Positions 29,217 to 37,343 of a DNA stretch of 64,000 nt are shown piece after piece. The position numbers and the translations under genes were made by a program. Position 1 is the first letter of the stretch, and every line of letters begins with the position of its first letter. Source of the stretch: Halostagnicola kamekurae (lineage in GTDB: Archaea > Halobacteriota > Halobacteria > Halobacteriales > Natrialbaceae); contig NZ_FOZS01000001.1 of NCBI RefSeq assembly GCF_900116205.1, forward strand, positions 682,001 to 746,000, written 5' to 3'. The notes beneath the pieces were generated by a model. That model was not told the DNA's origin. It made no database searches and saw nothing but the letters and a program-made list of their open reading frames with translations.

Positions 29217-30134
29217 ATGTCCGATAGAAATGAAATGAATCGGCGAAACATACTCAAAGGCGCAACTGTTGCAGGAATCGGTTCGCTCTGTCTCAGTGGA
29301 TCAGCTACCGCGAATAACAACAAGTCAAATGAACTCACGGGAGAAACCGATTTCAGTGCCGAAAATTACGTTGAATCGGACGGATATATTTACCGACGCG
29401 TGGATACGGCAGAGGCAAAGATGCTGTTACGGTTTGATTTAGAAAAAGGTGAAGCAGTATTTGCCAAAATGGGATCTACTAACACTACAGCCGATGAGAG
29501 TAGATCTGTGTCAACGGTGCGTTCATCAGAAGATGAAGAGCTAAGAGATCAAACTCGTTCTATGACTGCCGCTGAGAACGTGACTATCCAATCTACGGAT
29601 AGTTATTTGAACCCTGTGAAGCCGGAAGAGATAGTTGAAGCCACAAAAGGGATTCAGCTTCAGTCAAGTGGTGTGATATTTGAACAGGTAGATGTAGAAA
29701 CAGAATACATAGGTGACTGTGGTACAGTCGGCTATGATGAGCACAATTATTATCACGTTGCAATGGAATTAGGTGATTACGAGTTTGATGACTTGGATAC
29801 ACTTGGGATGGGGGCCGTTTGTGATGCACTTTTCATTCTAGTCGGGAAGAAAAGTAAGACTATTAAGAAATTATTGAAGAAAATATCAGATACACCGCTT
29901 ATCAGAATTCTTCCCGACGGTATCTGTGCACTTATATTCGAGGATATTTTAGATGGTATTTTCTCCGGAGGAGATGGCACATTTGCAGTTTGGGATCGAG
30001 AAAGCGGTGGTTTAATCAGTACGCCAGAACTCGCAGTTGGAGGATCAAGCGAATACGATCCCGAGCCGAGCGACCTACGTGATGGAGGACCGGAAGAAAC
30101 GTACACCGGTGTCCATACTGAAGCCTTGCTGTAG
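29217..30134 (+). CDS. Tat-exported protein of unknown function in AT-rich insertion
   Basis: 305 residues. The N-terminus has a twin-arginine signal, NRRNILKGATVAGIGSLCLS, then a cut site near SGSATA. The mature part is hydrophilic at first. Near residues 195-245 it turns hydrophobic with a lysine-rich helix (LFILVGKKSKTIKKLLKK) and cysteines (DCGTVG, AVCDAL, GICALI), and it ends in an acidic tail. I recognise no family. Codons are AT-rich, unlike the ATP synthase genes upstream, suggesting recent transfer. Together with the small membrane protein downstream it could be a secreted-effector/immunity pair, but this is speculation. Confidence 0.75.
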   Translation: MSDRNEMNRRNILKGATVAGIGSLCLSGSATANNNKSNELTGETDFSAENYVESDGYIYRRVDTAEAKMLLRFDLEKGEAVFAKMGSTNTTADESRSVSTVRSSEDEELRDQTRSMTAAENVTIQSTDSYLNPVKPEEIVEATKGIQLQSSGVIFEQVDVETEYIGDCGTVGYDEHNYYHVAMELGDYEFDDLDTLGMGAVCDALFILVGKKSKTIKKLLKKISDTPLIRILPDGICALIFEDILDGIFSGGDGTFAVWDRESGGLISTPELAVGGSSEYDPEPSDLRDGGPEETYTGVHTEALL

Positions 30135-30196
30135 GATATACACGGACTCAGCTAGTATAATCCAAAAACTCAATATATAGTTGTATTCGATATTAT

Positions 30197-30475
30197 ATGA
30201 TAGTTATGAATGATGCTACCGCTGCGTTTCTTGTTGGAGCCGGCTGGACAGTCATAGTGTTTGTATACGGAGAGGTTTCGAACACGGGGATGATCCCTCG
30301 TTATGAGGGGACGATCCAGTCGGCAATTCGGAGCAGTTTCAACATCGCATTCGTTGGTGGTGGAACAGGAGTAGTGATATACGTAGTAGAGCACCATCTC
30401 TCGGCTATATCATACGGTCTCGCCGGAATTGTAGTTGCTTCCGTCATAGTCTTAATCGCTGCCAAATTTCGGTAA
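30197..30475 (+). CDS. small integral membrane protein
   Basis: 92 residues with hydrophobic segments AAFLVGAGWTVIVFVYGEV, FNIAFVGGGTGVVIYVV and SYGLAGIVVASVIVLIAA, so two or three membrane helices and a short basic tail. No family recognised. CAATATATAG around 30170-30178 is a TATA element about 22-27 bp upstream, so it may have its own promoter. The gene shares the low GC of the Tat protein 62 bp upstream. An alternative ATG at 30206 would shorten it by three residues. Confidence 0.65.
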   Translation: MIVMNDATAAFLVGAGWTVIVFVYGEVSNTGMIPRYEGTIQSAIRSSFNIAFVGGGTGVVIYVVEHHLSAISYGLAGIVVASVIVLIAAKFR

Positions 30476-30949
30476 GAGTATTAACTTGACCACTGCGGAT
30501 TGGGCCTCAAGTCTTTGACCTCCATCTGGCTTGGGATATTCAAGTCAATCAATCGTCTAACGGAGAGTCACTACAAGTCCTGCTTTCGGTATTGAGGCCG
30601 TCTGTCAGCATGCTCTCGAGTGTCGCCAATCGACTCCGAATATGAGTCATGCTCTGTCAGTCCACCGCGTTCTTCGGCGGGGCGTTCGGTCGTTCGTCGG
30701 TCAGTAATTGGGGAAACTGCCGTCCCCTTACTCCCTAGAGGGCAAACGGGAACGAGAAAGAGCACCGAGACATCGATTTCCCGCGTGTCTAGCGGACACC
30801 GCGAGGCGGGTAGCCGCGCACGACTCCGACGGAACCGGTTCTCGTATCGGGGGCGTTCGATAGCGGTCACCCCCCAGCCGTCGTCACTGATTGTCGAACT
30901 GTCACTGCGTGCAACTGATGGAAACTATGGTATGGGCCGTTAACGAAGC
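30476..30949. other. 474-bp gap without a convincing gene
   Basis: This stretch between the AT-rich insertion and the acyl-CoA synthetase returns to high GC by about 30590. Open frames on both strands exist but are rich in Arg/Ser/Pro, have no recognisable motif and no good start context. I see no RNA gene or inverted-repeat structure. It probably holds the right flank of the insertion and the acyl-CoA synthetase promoter. Confidence 0.6.
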
Positions 30950-32572
30950 ATGGTTTGTATGCACAAACCACTACTCGTGCCGGAGTTCCTCGACCGGGCG
31001 CGGACGCACTACGGCGACGAGGAGGCGGTCGTCGCGACGACGGGGGAGCGGTTCACGTACGACGAACTCGGCGATCGGGCCGACCGGTTCGCGGCGGCGC
31101 TTCAGGAGCGCGGCATCGAGAAGGGTGATCGGGTGGCCGTGCTCGACCCGAACACGCACTATCACCTCGAGGCGGCCTACGGGATCATGCAAGCGGGCGC
31201 GATCCACACGCCGTTGAATTACCGACTCACGCCGAACGATTTCGAGTATATCCTCTCGGATGCGGGCGTCGACGCGATCTACGCCGACTACGAGTACGCA
31301 GGCGGGATCGAGGCGGTGCGCGACGTGGTGCCGACGGAGACGTTCATCACGAACGACGCCGCCGCCGTCGAGGGGGACTGGGAGGGCTTCGACCAAGTGC
31401 TCGAGGAGGCGGGCACCGAATACGATCGGCCGGAGATGGCCGAAGACGAGATAATCACGATCAATTACACCTCGGGGACAACGGGCGATCCGAAGGGGGT
31501 CTGCCGGACCCATCGCTGCGAGACGATCCACGCCTATCTGCTGGTGGCCCATCAGGAGATCACCGACGACGACGTCTACCTGTGGACCCTGCCGATGTTT
31601 CACGCCAACGGCTGGGGTCACATCTTCGCCGTGACCGGCATCGGCGCGAAACACGTCTGTACGCGAGGCGTCGACGCCGGTGGCATCTTCGAGGCGGTTC
31701 GCGACGAAAACGTCTCGTACATGTGCGGCGCACCGACCGTGTTGAACATGCTGGTCGACTACTACGGCGAGTACGAACCGGAGACGACCGGCGACGCGCC
31801 GGTGCGACTCGCGACCGCGGGGAGCGCACCGCCCGAGGCCACGATCCGGACCGTCGAGGAGGAGTTCGGCTGGTACTTGAAACACGTCTACGGGGCGACC
31901 GAGACGGGCCCGCTTATCACCACCTCCGACGCGCGTCGGCACTTCGAGGCCGACAGCGACGACCGGTTCCGAATCAAGAAACGCCAGGGTCTGGCCTACC
32001 TCGGCACCGAGATCCGGGTCGTCGACGAGGACGGGGAAGACGTTCCCCGGGACGACGAGACGCTCGGCGAGGTCGTCGTCCGGGGTAACCAGATCATGGA
32101 GAAGTACTGGAACAAGCCCGAGGCGACCGAGGAGGCCTTCTCCGATCGAATCGAGGGCTACTATCACACGGGCGATCTCGCGACTATCGACGAGCACGGC
32201 ATGATCGCGATTCGCGATCGGAAGAAAGACATCATCATTTCCGGCGGCGAGAACATCTCGAGCATCGAACTCGAGGACGCGCTGTTCGATCACCCCCAGG
32301 TGTCGGACGTGGCGGTGATCCCGGCACCGAGCGAGGAGTGGGGCGAGACGCCAAAGGCGTTCGTGGTTCCCGAGAGCGGCGACCCCGACGAGCCGGGGGT
32401 CACGACGGAGGAACTACTCGAGTTCACGAAAGAGAATTTGGCCGGCTACAAGGCGGTTCGGCGGACGGAGTTCGTCGAGCAACTGCCGACGACGGCGACC
32501 GGGAAGGTCCAGAAGTACGAACTCCGTCAAGAAGAGTGGGCGGACCAGGATCGAATGGTTGGACAGGGGTAG
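30950..32572 (+). CDS. acyl-CoA synthetase (AMP-binding enzyme)
   Basis: 540 residues of the ANL superfamily. TINYTSGTTGDPKGVCRTHR (near 170) is the P-loop-like AMP-binding motif; VYGATETGPL follows, then YYHTGDLATIDEHGMIAIRD with RKKDIIISGGENIS, and TTATGKVQKYEL carries the catalytic lysine. It activates a fatty or other organic acid to its CoA thioester through an acyl-adenylate. Chain specificity cannot be read. Two in-frame ATGs (30950, 30959) are possible starts. Confidence 0.93.
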   Translation: MVCMHKPLLVPEFLDRARTHYGDEEAVVATTGERFTYDELGDRADRFAAALQERGIEKGDRVAVLDPNTHYHLEAAYGIMQAGAIHTPLNYRLTPNDFEYILSDAGVDAIYADYEYAGGIEAVRDVVPTETFITNDAAAVEGDWEGFDQVLEEAGTEYDRPEMAEDEIITINYTSGTTGDPKGVCRTHRCETIHAYLLVAHQEITDDDVYLWTLPMFHANGWGHIFAVTGIGAKHVCTRGVDAGGIFEAVRDENVSYMCGAPTVLNMLVDYYGEYEPETTGDAPVRLATAGSAPPEATIRTVEEEFGWYLKHVYGATETGPLITTSDARRHFEADSDDRFRIKKRQGLAYLGTEIRVVDEDGEDVPRDDETLGEVVVRGNQIMEKYWNKPEATEEAFSDRIEGYYHTGDLATIDEHGMIAIRDRKKDIIISGGENISSIELEDALFDHPQVSDVAVIPAPSEEWGETPKAFVVPESGDPDEPGVTTEELLEFTKENLAGYKAVRRTEFVEQLPTTATGKVQKYELRQEEWADQDRMVGQG

Positions 32573-32881
32573 CTATCGCCACCGGTCGTCGCCGTCGGAG
32601 TCATCCGCGGGTCGTCCCCACGGGTCGTCGTCTTCGGCCCGGTCCCACCCGGACTCGGCATCGTGTTCGTCGCGCTTTCCCCCGTCGTCGGGTCGACTAC
32701 CAGTTTGGTTCGAGGACGCCTGTCCGTAGCGTTGGCCGCCTTGCTCTCGAGCGCGTCGTTCTGCCTCGCTTCGATCGACGACCGTCGGGTCCGACGTTTC
32801 GCTGTCGATCCCGACCCAGAGTGCGATCGCGATGGCGACGCCGACGAGCACAAACGCGCCGAAGACGAGTACACCGAGCAT
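32573..32881 (-). CDS. single-helix membrane protein with charged tail
   Basis: 102 residues: an N-terminal hydrophobic helix (VLVFGAFVLVGVAIAIALWVG) and then a long Asp/Arg/Gly-rich hydrophilic tail (DDDPWGRPADDSDGDDRW). No family recognised; small anchored proteins of this type are common in haloarchaea. Its stop abuts the acyl-CoA synthetase stop (convergent, no gap). The acidic composition and clean helix support it as real. Confidence 0.65.
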   Translation of the reverse strand: MLGVLVFGAFVLVGVAIAIALWVGIDSETSDPTVVDRSEAERRAREQGGQRYGQASSNQTGSRPDDGGKRDEHDAESGWDRAEDDDPWGRPADDSDGDDRWR

Positions 32882-32943
32882 CGGTACTGTCTTTCTCGCG
32901 GTGTGAGCACAAATGTTTTGTTACATTACACGAAAGAGAGAAT

Positions 32944-33144
32944 ATGAAAGACGATCAGGGCTGTCCGAAGTGCGATCACACGGAGACGGAAATCGACGAG
33001 ATATCCACGACGGGCACGGGCTTATCGAAGTTCTTCGACATACAGAACCGGAAGTTCATGGTCATCAGCTGTACCAACTGCGGCTATTCCGAACTGTACA
33101 GGGGCCAGTCGTCTGGCGATATGGTCGACCTGTTTCTGGGCTGA
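32944..33144 (+). CDS. zinc-ribbon protein
   Basis: 66 residues with two Cys pairs, GCPKCDH and SCTNCGYSELY, forming a zinc ribbon, and the segment FFDIQNRKFMVIS between them. This matches the archaeal family of short nucleic-acid-binding zinc-ribbon proteins. Start at 32944 follows an AT-rich GTTACATTACACGAAAGAG stretch that probably contains the promoter. Function unknown; cytoplasmic. Confidence 0.82.
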   Translation: MKDDQGCPKCDHTETEIDEISTTGTGLSKFFDIQNRKFMVISCTNCGYSELYRGQSSGDMVDLFLG

Positions 33145-33163
33145 TCGGGCCTCGAGCGAACGC

Positions 33164-33598
33164 CTAGCCGTCGATGTCGCTTGCGATATCGGAGAGGCTG
33201 GACTTTGGCGGCTCCGAGGCGTCGTAAAACGTCGTCTCGCCGGGTCCGCGAATCCCGTAGGCGAATTCGGGTTCGATGACGTCGATCAGCACCGACCCCC
33301 CGTCTCGTCTGGTGTGCTCGTCGCACCACTCGGGCAAGACGTCGGTTCCGGCCCGCGGGTCGCGGGCACCGTCTGCCGTCTCGTAGACGCCTTCGATCGT
33401 GAGTTCGTCGCCGGTAAGCGCCCGCTCGACTCGAGCGAACCGCTCCGTTCCCTCGAGCGTGATCCGGACGAGTTCGTCGACCGCGAAGGCGTCGCGTTCC
33501 TCGCCGGGAATCTCCAGTCTGACTCCCGTCGTCGTCTCGGAAAGCGTCGCTCTGACGGTTCGAATCGACGGGTGGTCACTCGAAAGTCGATCTGCCAT
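33164..33598 (-). CDS. conserved haloarchaeal protein (DUF7112-like)
   Basis: 144 residues: MADRLSSDHPSIRTVRATLS at the start, a beta-rich middle (VRITLEGTERFARVERALTG), and EWCDEHTRRDGGSVLIDVIE toward the end. It resembles haloarchaeal proteins grouped as DUF7112. The gene lies 16 bp downstream of the eS6 gene on the same strand and probably shares its transcript. Function unknown. Confidence 0.72.
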   Translation of the reverse strand: MADRLSSDHPSIRTVRATLSETTTGVRLEIPGEERDAFAVDELVRITLEGTERFARVERALTGDELTIEGVYETADGARDPRAGTDVLPEWCDEHTRRDGGSVLIDVIEPEFAYGIRGPGETTFYDASEPPKSSLSDIASDIDG

Positions 33599-33614
33599 AA
33601 CTGAGTTGCTGTCG

Positions 33615-34004
33615 TTACTCGTCCTCGGCGAGCAGCTCATCGACGTCGGTTTCGCCGGATTCGACGATCGTCGCGTTGATCTGTGCGACGGCGTCGGAAA
33701 CCTCGCGGCCGCGGACTGTGATACGGCGTCGCTCGCCGTCCCGTTCTGGATGGTAGCCGGTCTGCTTTTCTTCCATCAGCACTTCCTGCAGTTCTGAGCC
33801 CGCGACGGTCTCGTTGAGCGGTCGACCCGCGTCGTCCGAGCCGCCGGTGATCTCGAGGGTGTAGCCGTCTAGGCCGACGGCGGAGCCGTCGACTTCGTCC
33901 CCGATCGATTTGCCGAGGAATCGATTCGCGTCCTGTCCGTCCGCCTCGAGTTGGTGTGCGAGCCCGGAGTCCGGGTCGCCGACAACGACAGTGAAACTTG
34001 CCAT
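33615..34004 (-). CDS. rps6e: 30S ribosomal protein eS6
   Basis: 129 residues. [32 protein letters not shown] and [13 protein letters not shown] follow the eS6 pattern, with the last segment replacing the GG-D-GMP-like motif. It is a component of the small ribosomal subunit. Start 34004 (MASF) was chosen by family; the nine residues before it in the frame lie in the promoter. It is followed by the DUF7112-like gene. Confidence 0.93.
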   Translation of the reverse strand: MASFTVVVGDPDSGLAHQLEADGQDANRFLGKSIGDEVDGSAVGLDGYTLEITGGSDDAGRPLNETVAGSELQEVLMEEKQTGYHPERDGERRRITVRGREVSDAVAQINATIVESGETDVDELLAEDE

Positions 34005-34184
34005 GCCCGAGGGAAAACGGTCTGCAGTCAAAAATACGTCGAATCCAGACCGGGTGGGTTCGGTCCGATCGCGGACACGACCGCCGTGGCTCCGTTCGCG
34101 ATCGATCGTTCCCCGTCACCTCCTCTCGCACCGTCCGGTCGATGCACGGGTGCATTCAAGTTCGTCGCGCTCCTCATCGCGTTC

Positions 34185-34463
34185 GTGGCCATCGAACCGG
34201 AATCGCTCGAGCGGCGATTGCGCGAGGCGTTCGGCGGGCCCGCCGGGGCAGCCAGGGTAGTCACCCGTCAGGCCGTCGACCTCGACGATTCCGGTCGGTA
34301 CAGCGCCGATCTGGCCTGCGAGCTGACGAACGACGTGGTCGTCGACGAGCTCTCGGACGCGCCCGACGGAACCGCGCCAGCGCGCTGGAACTGGTGGATT
34401 GGCTCGCTAGAGGTCGCGTTCGGCGGCTACGAGCGGTTCGAAATAAGCCGTTACCGGCGGTAA
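34185..34463 (+). CDS. small conserved haloarchaeal protein
   Basis: 92 residues from a GTG: EPESLERRLREAFGGPAGAA, then VVTRQAVDLDDSGRYSADLA and the C-terminal ARWNWWIGSLEVAFGGYERF. The Trp-rich, acidic sequence and clean reading frame suggest a real gene; it is reminiscent of short haloarchaeal DUF proteins but I cannot name it with confidence. It diverges from eS6. The longer open frame upstream of the GTG overlaps eS6 on the other strand and is not believed. Confidence 0.65.
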   Translation: MAIEPESLERRLREAFGGPAGAARVVTRQAVDLDDSGRYSADLACELTNDVVVDELSDAPDGTAPARWNWWIGSLEVAFGGYERFEISRYRR

Positions 34464-34506
34464 CGAGGACACGGTTCGACGGAAGCGAAACCTCTTTGAA
34501 CGGATC

Positions 34507-34528
34507 TGACTAACTAGTCAGTTAGTGA
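34507..34528. promoter_or_regulatory. candidate TetR operator over the start codon
   Basis: An imperfect dyad at 34507-34528 (core CTAACTAGTCAGTTAG, 34510-34525) overlaps the GTG start of the TetR-family gene. The arms ACTAAC and GTTAGT are inverted copies. Such AT-rich dyads at the promoter/start of tetR genes are typical of autoregulation. No binding data; the symmetry is seen directly. Confidence 0.55.
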
Positions 34529-35295
34529 CCGATCCGGACGTTCGCGAAGCGATCATGACCGCGACCTACGAGGCGTTGTGTACCCACGGGTACACCGACC
34601 TGACCGCACAGGACATCGCTGATCGAACCGACAAGAGCAAATCGCTCCTGTTCTACCACTACGACTCCAAGGAGGACCTCGTCGCCGACTTCATCGACTA
34701 TCTCTTAGAGCGCCACGACGAGCACGTCGAGGCGGCCGCGGGCGAGCCGCCGGTCGAGCGGCTGGCGACGTTCCTCGATCTGTTCCTGTACGGCCCCGAC
34801 GACACCGATCAGACGTCGTTTCACACCGCGATGCTCGAGTTGCGGGCCCAGGCACCGTACAACGACACCTACCGCGAGCAGTTCCAAAAGAGCGATCGAC
34901 GACTGCAGGCCACGCTCGAGACCATCCTCGAAGACGGCATCGAGTCCGGCGCGTTCGTCGACCACGATTTCGAAGCCGTCGCGACGCTGTTGGTTACGCT
35001 CGTCAACGGCGCGCGCATCCGAGAGATAACCTTCGAGGACGATGACTACCTCGAGACCCTCAAAGCGACGGCGGTCGACAGGGTGATCGACGATATTCTC
35101 GCCGACGGCGTCGAACTCCCGACGGACCCACGCACTGACGGCCCGTTCGAACCCAACGAGAAACTGGGGTCGAGAGCCGATTCGAGAGCAGAAACTACAA
35201 ACGGGTTGGACGACGAACATGACAGTAGCTCGCATGACGACGAATCCGCGAGTTCGGACGATTCCGCCGACGACCACGATGAAGGTACCCAGTGA
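34525..35295 (+). CDS. TetR/AcrR-family transcriptional regulator with acidic tail
   Basis: 256 residues from a GTG. The N-terminal HTH reads CTHGYTDLTAQDIADRTD, then SKSLLFYHYDSKEDLVADFI, a textbook TetR DNA-binding domain. The helical ligand domain extends to about residue 195. The last 55 residues are a Ser/Asp/Glu-rich tail (DEHDSSSHDDESASSDDSAD), unusual for TetR proteins. No efflux transporter is next to it. A dyad across its start suggests autoregulation. Confidence 0.88.
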   Translation: MTDPDVREAIMTATYEALCTHGYTDLTAQDIADRTDKSKSLLFYHYDSKEDLVADFIDYLLERHDEHVEAAAGEPPVERLATFLDLFLYGPDDTDQTSFHTAMLELRAQAPYNDTYREQFQKSDRRLQATLETILEDGIESGAFVDHDFEAVATLLVTLVNGARIREITFEDDDYLETLKATAVDRVIDDILADGVELPTDPRTDGPFEPNEKLGSRADSRAETTNGLDDEHDSSSHDDESASSDDSADDHDEGTQ

Positions 35296-35411
35296 CCGGT
35301 TCCGGCGCCGTCTCGAACGCCAATCCTGTCGGCCAGTCGGCCGGTCGGGGTCCGTCACTGCGGGTGCACGGCGGATAGACGGGATTCGACGACGTCCGCC
35401 GGTGATCGACC

Positions 35412-36479
35412 ATGACTGAACGCACCTCCACGCCCGCCCGAGAAACGATCGCAGACCGACTCGATCGAACGCTCCCCGCGCTCTCCCCGGAGGTTCGATC
35501 GATCGCGTTCGACGCGCTCGAACCCGTCGATCGGTCGTTTCCGGTCGCTCTCTGTCGAGCGAGCGCCGGGGCGGTCTCGAGCGACGGGCCGAGCGCGCGA
35601 ACGCTCGAGTCGATCGCGCTCGTCGTCGAACCGCTTCAGGGCTACGTTCGACTCCGAAACGACCTGCTCGCGGCGGACCGGTACGAGAGCGCGGCCGAGC
35701 GTGACGCGGCTATCCTCGCGGGCGATTACCTCCACGCCTTCGCCCACGCCTCGATCGGCGACGCCTCGCCGGCCGACGGCGGTCGGCTCGAACTGTTCCG
35801 CGTGCTCACGGACGCCTCGAACGCCCTGGCGAGTGCCTACGCGACGTCCGAGGGCGATTCGGGATCGGACACGACGCCGGTGTCGGACCCATCGCGGACC
35901 AGCCGGCCGGACCGGCCGGCCGGCGACGCGCCGACCGCGATACTCGCGGGTGCCGCCGCCGAACTCGGGGCGGCGGCGGCCGGCGCGACCGAAACCGTCC
36001 GCGAATCCGCTCGCGCTTACGGCGCGTCGCTCTCGCGGGCCCTCTCGATCGCCGAACGCGGATCGGTCGACACACGGGACGAATCACCCCGGTGGGTCGC
36101 GACTCGCGTCCTCTCGGCGCGATCGTTCGACGATGACACGGACGAACCGCCGCTGTCGGCGAGCGAGTGCGCGCTCGACGGACCGGTCGGCAACCGCGAC
36201 GGCTCGCTGGAGGCGGGTGATCGATCGGCCGTCCTCGAGGACGAACTCGAGTCCGCCCGAAGCGCCCTCGAGACCATCGAGACGGTCGATCCGATCGATC
36301 GAGGTCCCGCGACGGCCGACGGTGAGGATTCGCCCGCTGTTGACGACCCCGCTCGATCGGCCCAGGGTTCGTCGGATCGCCATTCCGACGACATCCACCA
36401 GTCCGAACTCGCTCCCCGAACACGGCTCGAGCGAGCCGCGCACCTCCCGTTCCAGGGCTTGCTCGCCGCCGATGAGTGA
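35412..36479 (+). CDS. degenerate prenyl-synthase-like protein (DUF7114-like)
   Basis: 355 residues. The N-terminal 150 residues follow the isoprenyl synthase helix pattern (ESIALVVEPLQGYVRLRNDL, then AAILAGDYLHAFAHASIGD), but RNDLL stands where active enzymes have DDxxD, and no second DDxxD motif is found. The C-terminal half has Ala-rich helices separated by acidic, low-complexity loops. It is probably catalytically dead and may be a structural or regulatory relative. It overlaps the next gene by 8 bp (coupled). Confidence 0.7.
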   Translation: MTERTSTPARETIADRLDRTLPALSPEVRSIAFDALEPVDRSFPVALCRASAGAVSSDGPSARTLESIALVVEPLQGYVRLRNDLLAADRYESAAERDAAILAGDYLHAFAHASIGDASPADGGRLELFRVLTDASNALASAYATSEGDSGSDTTPVSDPSRTSRPDRPAGDAPTAILAGAAAELGAAAAGATETVRESARAYGASLSRALSIAERGSVDTRDESPRWVATRVLSARSFDDDTDEPPLSASECALDGPVGNRDGSLEAGDRSAVLEDELESARSALETIETVDPIDRGPATADGEDSPAVDDPARSAQGSSDRHSDDIHQSELAPRTRLERAAHLPFQGLLAADE

Positions 36480-36804
36480 CGCCGCTCGTCCGTACTGGCC
36501 GGCGTACGTCTTGTCGGTGCTCGTCGCGGGCGCAGGACACTGGTATCTCGGGAAGTGGCGCCGCGGCTTCGCCTGGTTCGGTCTGTACGCGCTTGCACTC
36601 GCCTTCCTGAGCGCCCGAACCGTCGTCGGTGCCTTCGACCCGAGCGATCCGTTCGTCGTGACGGCGCTGCAACTCGAGTCGGTCGCCTACGCCGACGTGG
36701 CCGTTCCGCTCGCGGTTTTGCTCGTCTGTCTGCTCGATCTCTATCTCATCGGCGTCGCTACCGACGGGGGCGAACCGATGGACGAAAACCCCTCGAACCG
36801 GTAG
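36472..36804 (+). CDS. small multi-helix membrane protein
   Basis: 110 residues with three hydrophobic stretches: PAYVLSVLVAGAGHWYLGKW, then GFAWFGLYALALAFL, and VAVPLAVLLVCLLDLYLIGV. The GAGHWYLGKWRRGF segment resembles TM2-like proteins. The start ATG lies inside the stop region of the preceding gene (8-bp overlap), so the two are co-translated, suggesting a membrane partner for the prenyl-synthase-like protein. Function unknown. Confidence 0.75.
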   Translation: MSDAARPYWPAYVLSVLVAGAGHWYLGKWRRGFAWFGLYALALAFLSARTVVGAFDPSDPFVVTALQLESVAYADVAVPLAVLLVCLLDLYLIGVATDGGEPMDENPSNR

Positions 36805-36813
36805 GACCGTCAG

Positions 36814-37237
36814 ATGGAACTCGAGTTTCGCGGCGGTGCCGGCGAAGTCGGTCGAAGGTGCTCGTGATCGACGGGACGCTGGTGGTCGGTTTCGGCATGG
36901 ATTCGGGGAACCCGCCGTCGTTTCCCGTCGGCGATGTCGACCCGGAAGCGATCGTCGTGAGCCACGGCCACCTCGATCACGTCGGGTCGCTTGCCTCGTT
37001 GCTGGCGGGCGATACGCGACCAGAGATCAACTGGACGCCGCCGACCCGGGATCTCGGATGGTGCTCGCTCGAGACACGCTGAAACTCCACGGCGTCTCGA
37101 ACGGGCCGACTCGGCGCGGCGGGAGCTATGACTGTCCGTTCACCGAGGCCGAGCTCGCGCAGGTGAGTCAGGTGTCCGAAACCCACGACTACCGCGAGAC
37201 CTTCGAGGTCGCCGGCTACGAGGTCACGTATGCCTAA
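36814..37237 (+). pseudogene. 5' remnant of a beta-CASP metallo-beta-lactamase RNase (aCPSF2-like)
   Basis: From ATG 36814 the translation begins MELEFRGGAGEVGR, as in aCPSF2-type RNases, but the frame breaks near 36855 and continues one frame over (VLVIDGTLVVGF...SHGHLDHVGSL with the zinc motif). It breaks again near 37058 and continues as VLARDTLKLHG to YEVTYA and a stop at 37237. Homology to the intact copy at 41978-43210 ends at about its residue 130, just before the next zinc-ligand region. Two frameshifts plus truncation make it a dead gene fragment. Confidence 0.9.
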
Positions 37238-37343
37238 CAACGTTGGCTGACGCTGTGAGGTGGACGAAGGTGGTCATTCTGAATGATCGTCATGAGATAG
37301 TCCCAGGGTATTCCCTACGGCGAGAGGAATAAACGTGAAAACG

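Noticed and set aside
29217-30134. Identification of the Tat protein as halocin C8 or another known halocin
   Set aside because: The cysteine-rich C-terminal peptide of halocin C8 is not present, so only a general hypothesis is kept.
30571-30943. Open frames of about 100 codons on both strands before the acyl-CoA synthetase
   Set aside because: Arg/Ser/Pro-rich, no motif and no promoter-like start context. Treated as non-coding.
37238-37343. Search for an integrase, terminal inverted repeats or target duplication at the left edge of the island
   Set aside because: None visible. A CAACGTTGG near 37240 recurs at about 38848 but is a short self-complementary string and could be chance.
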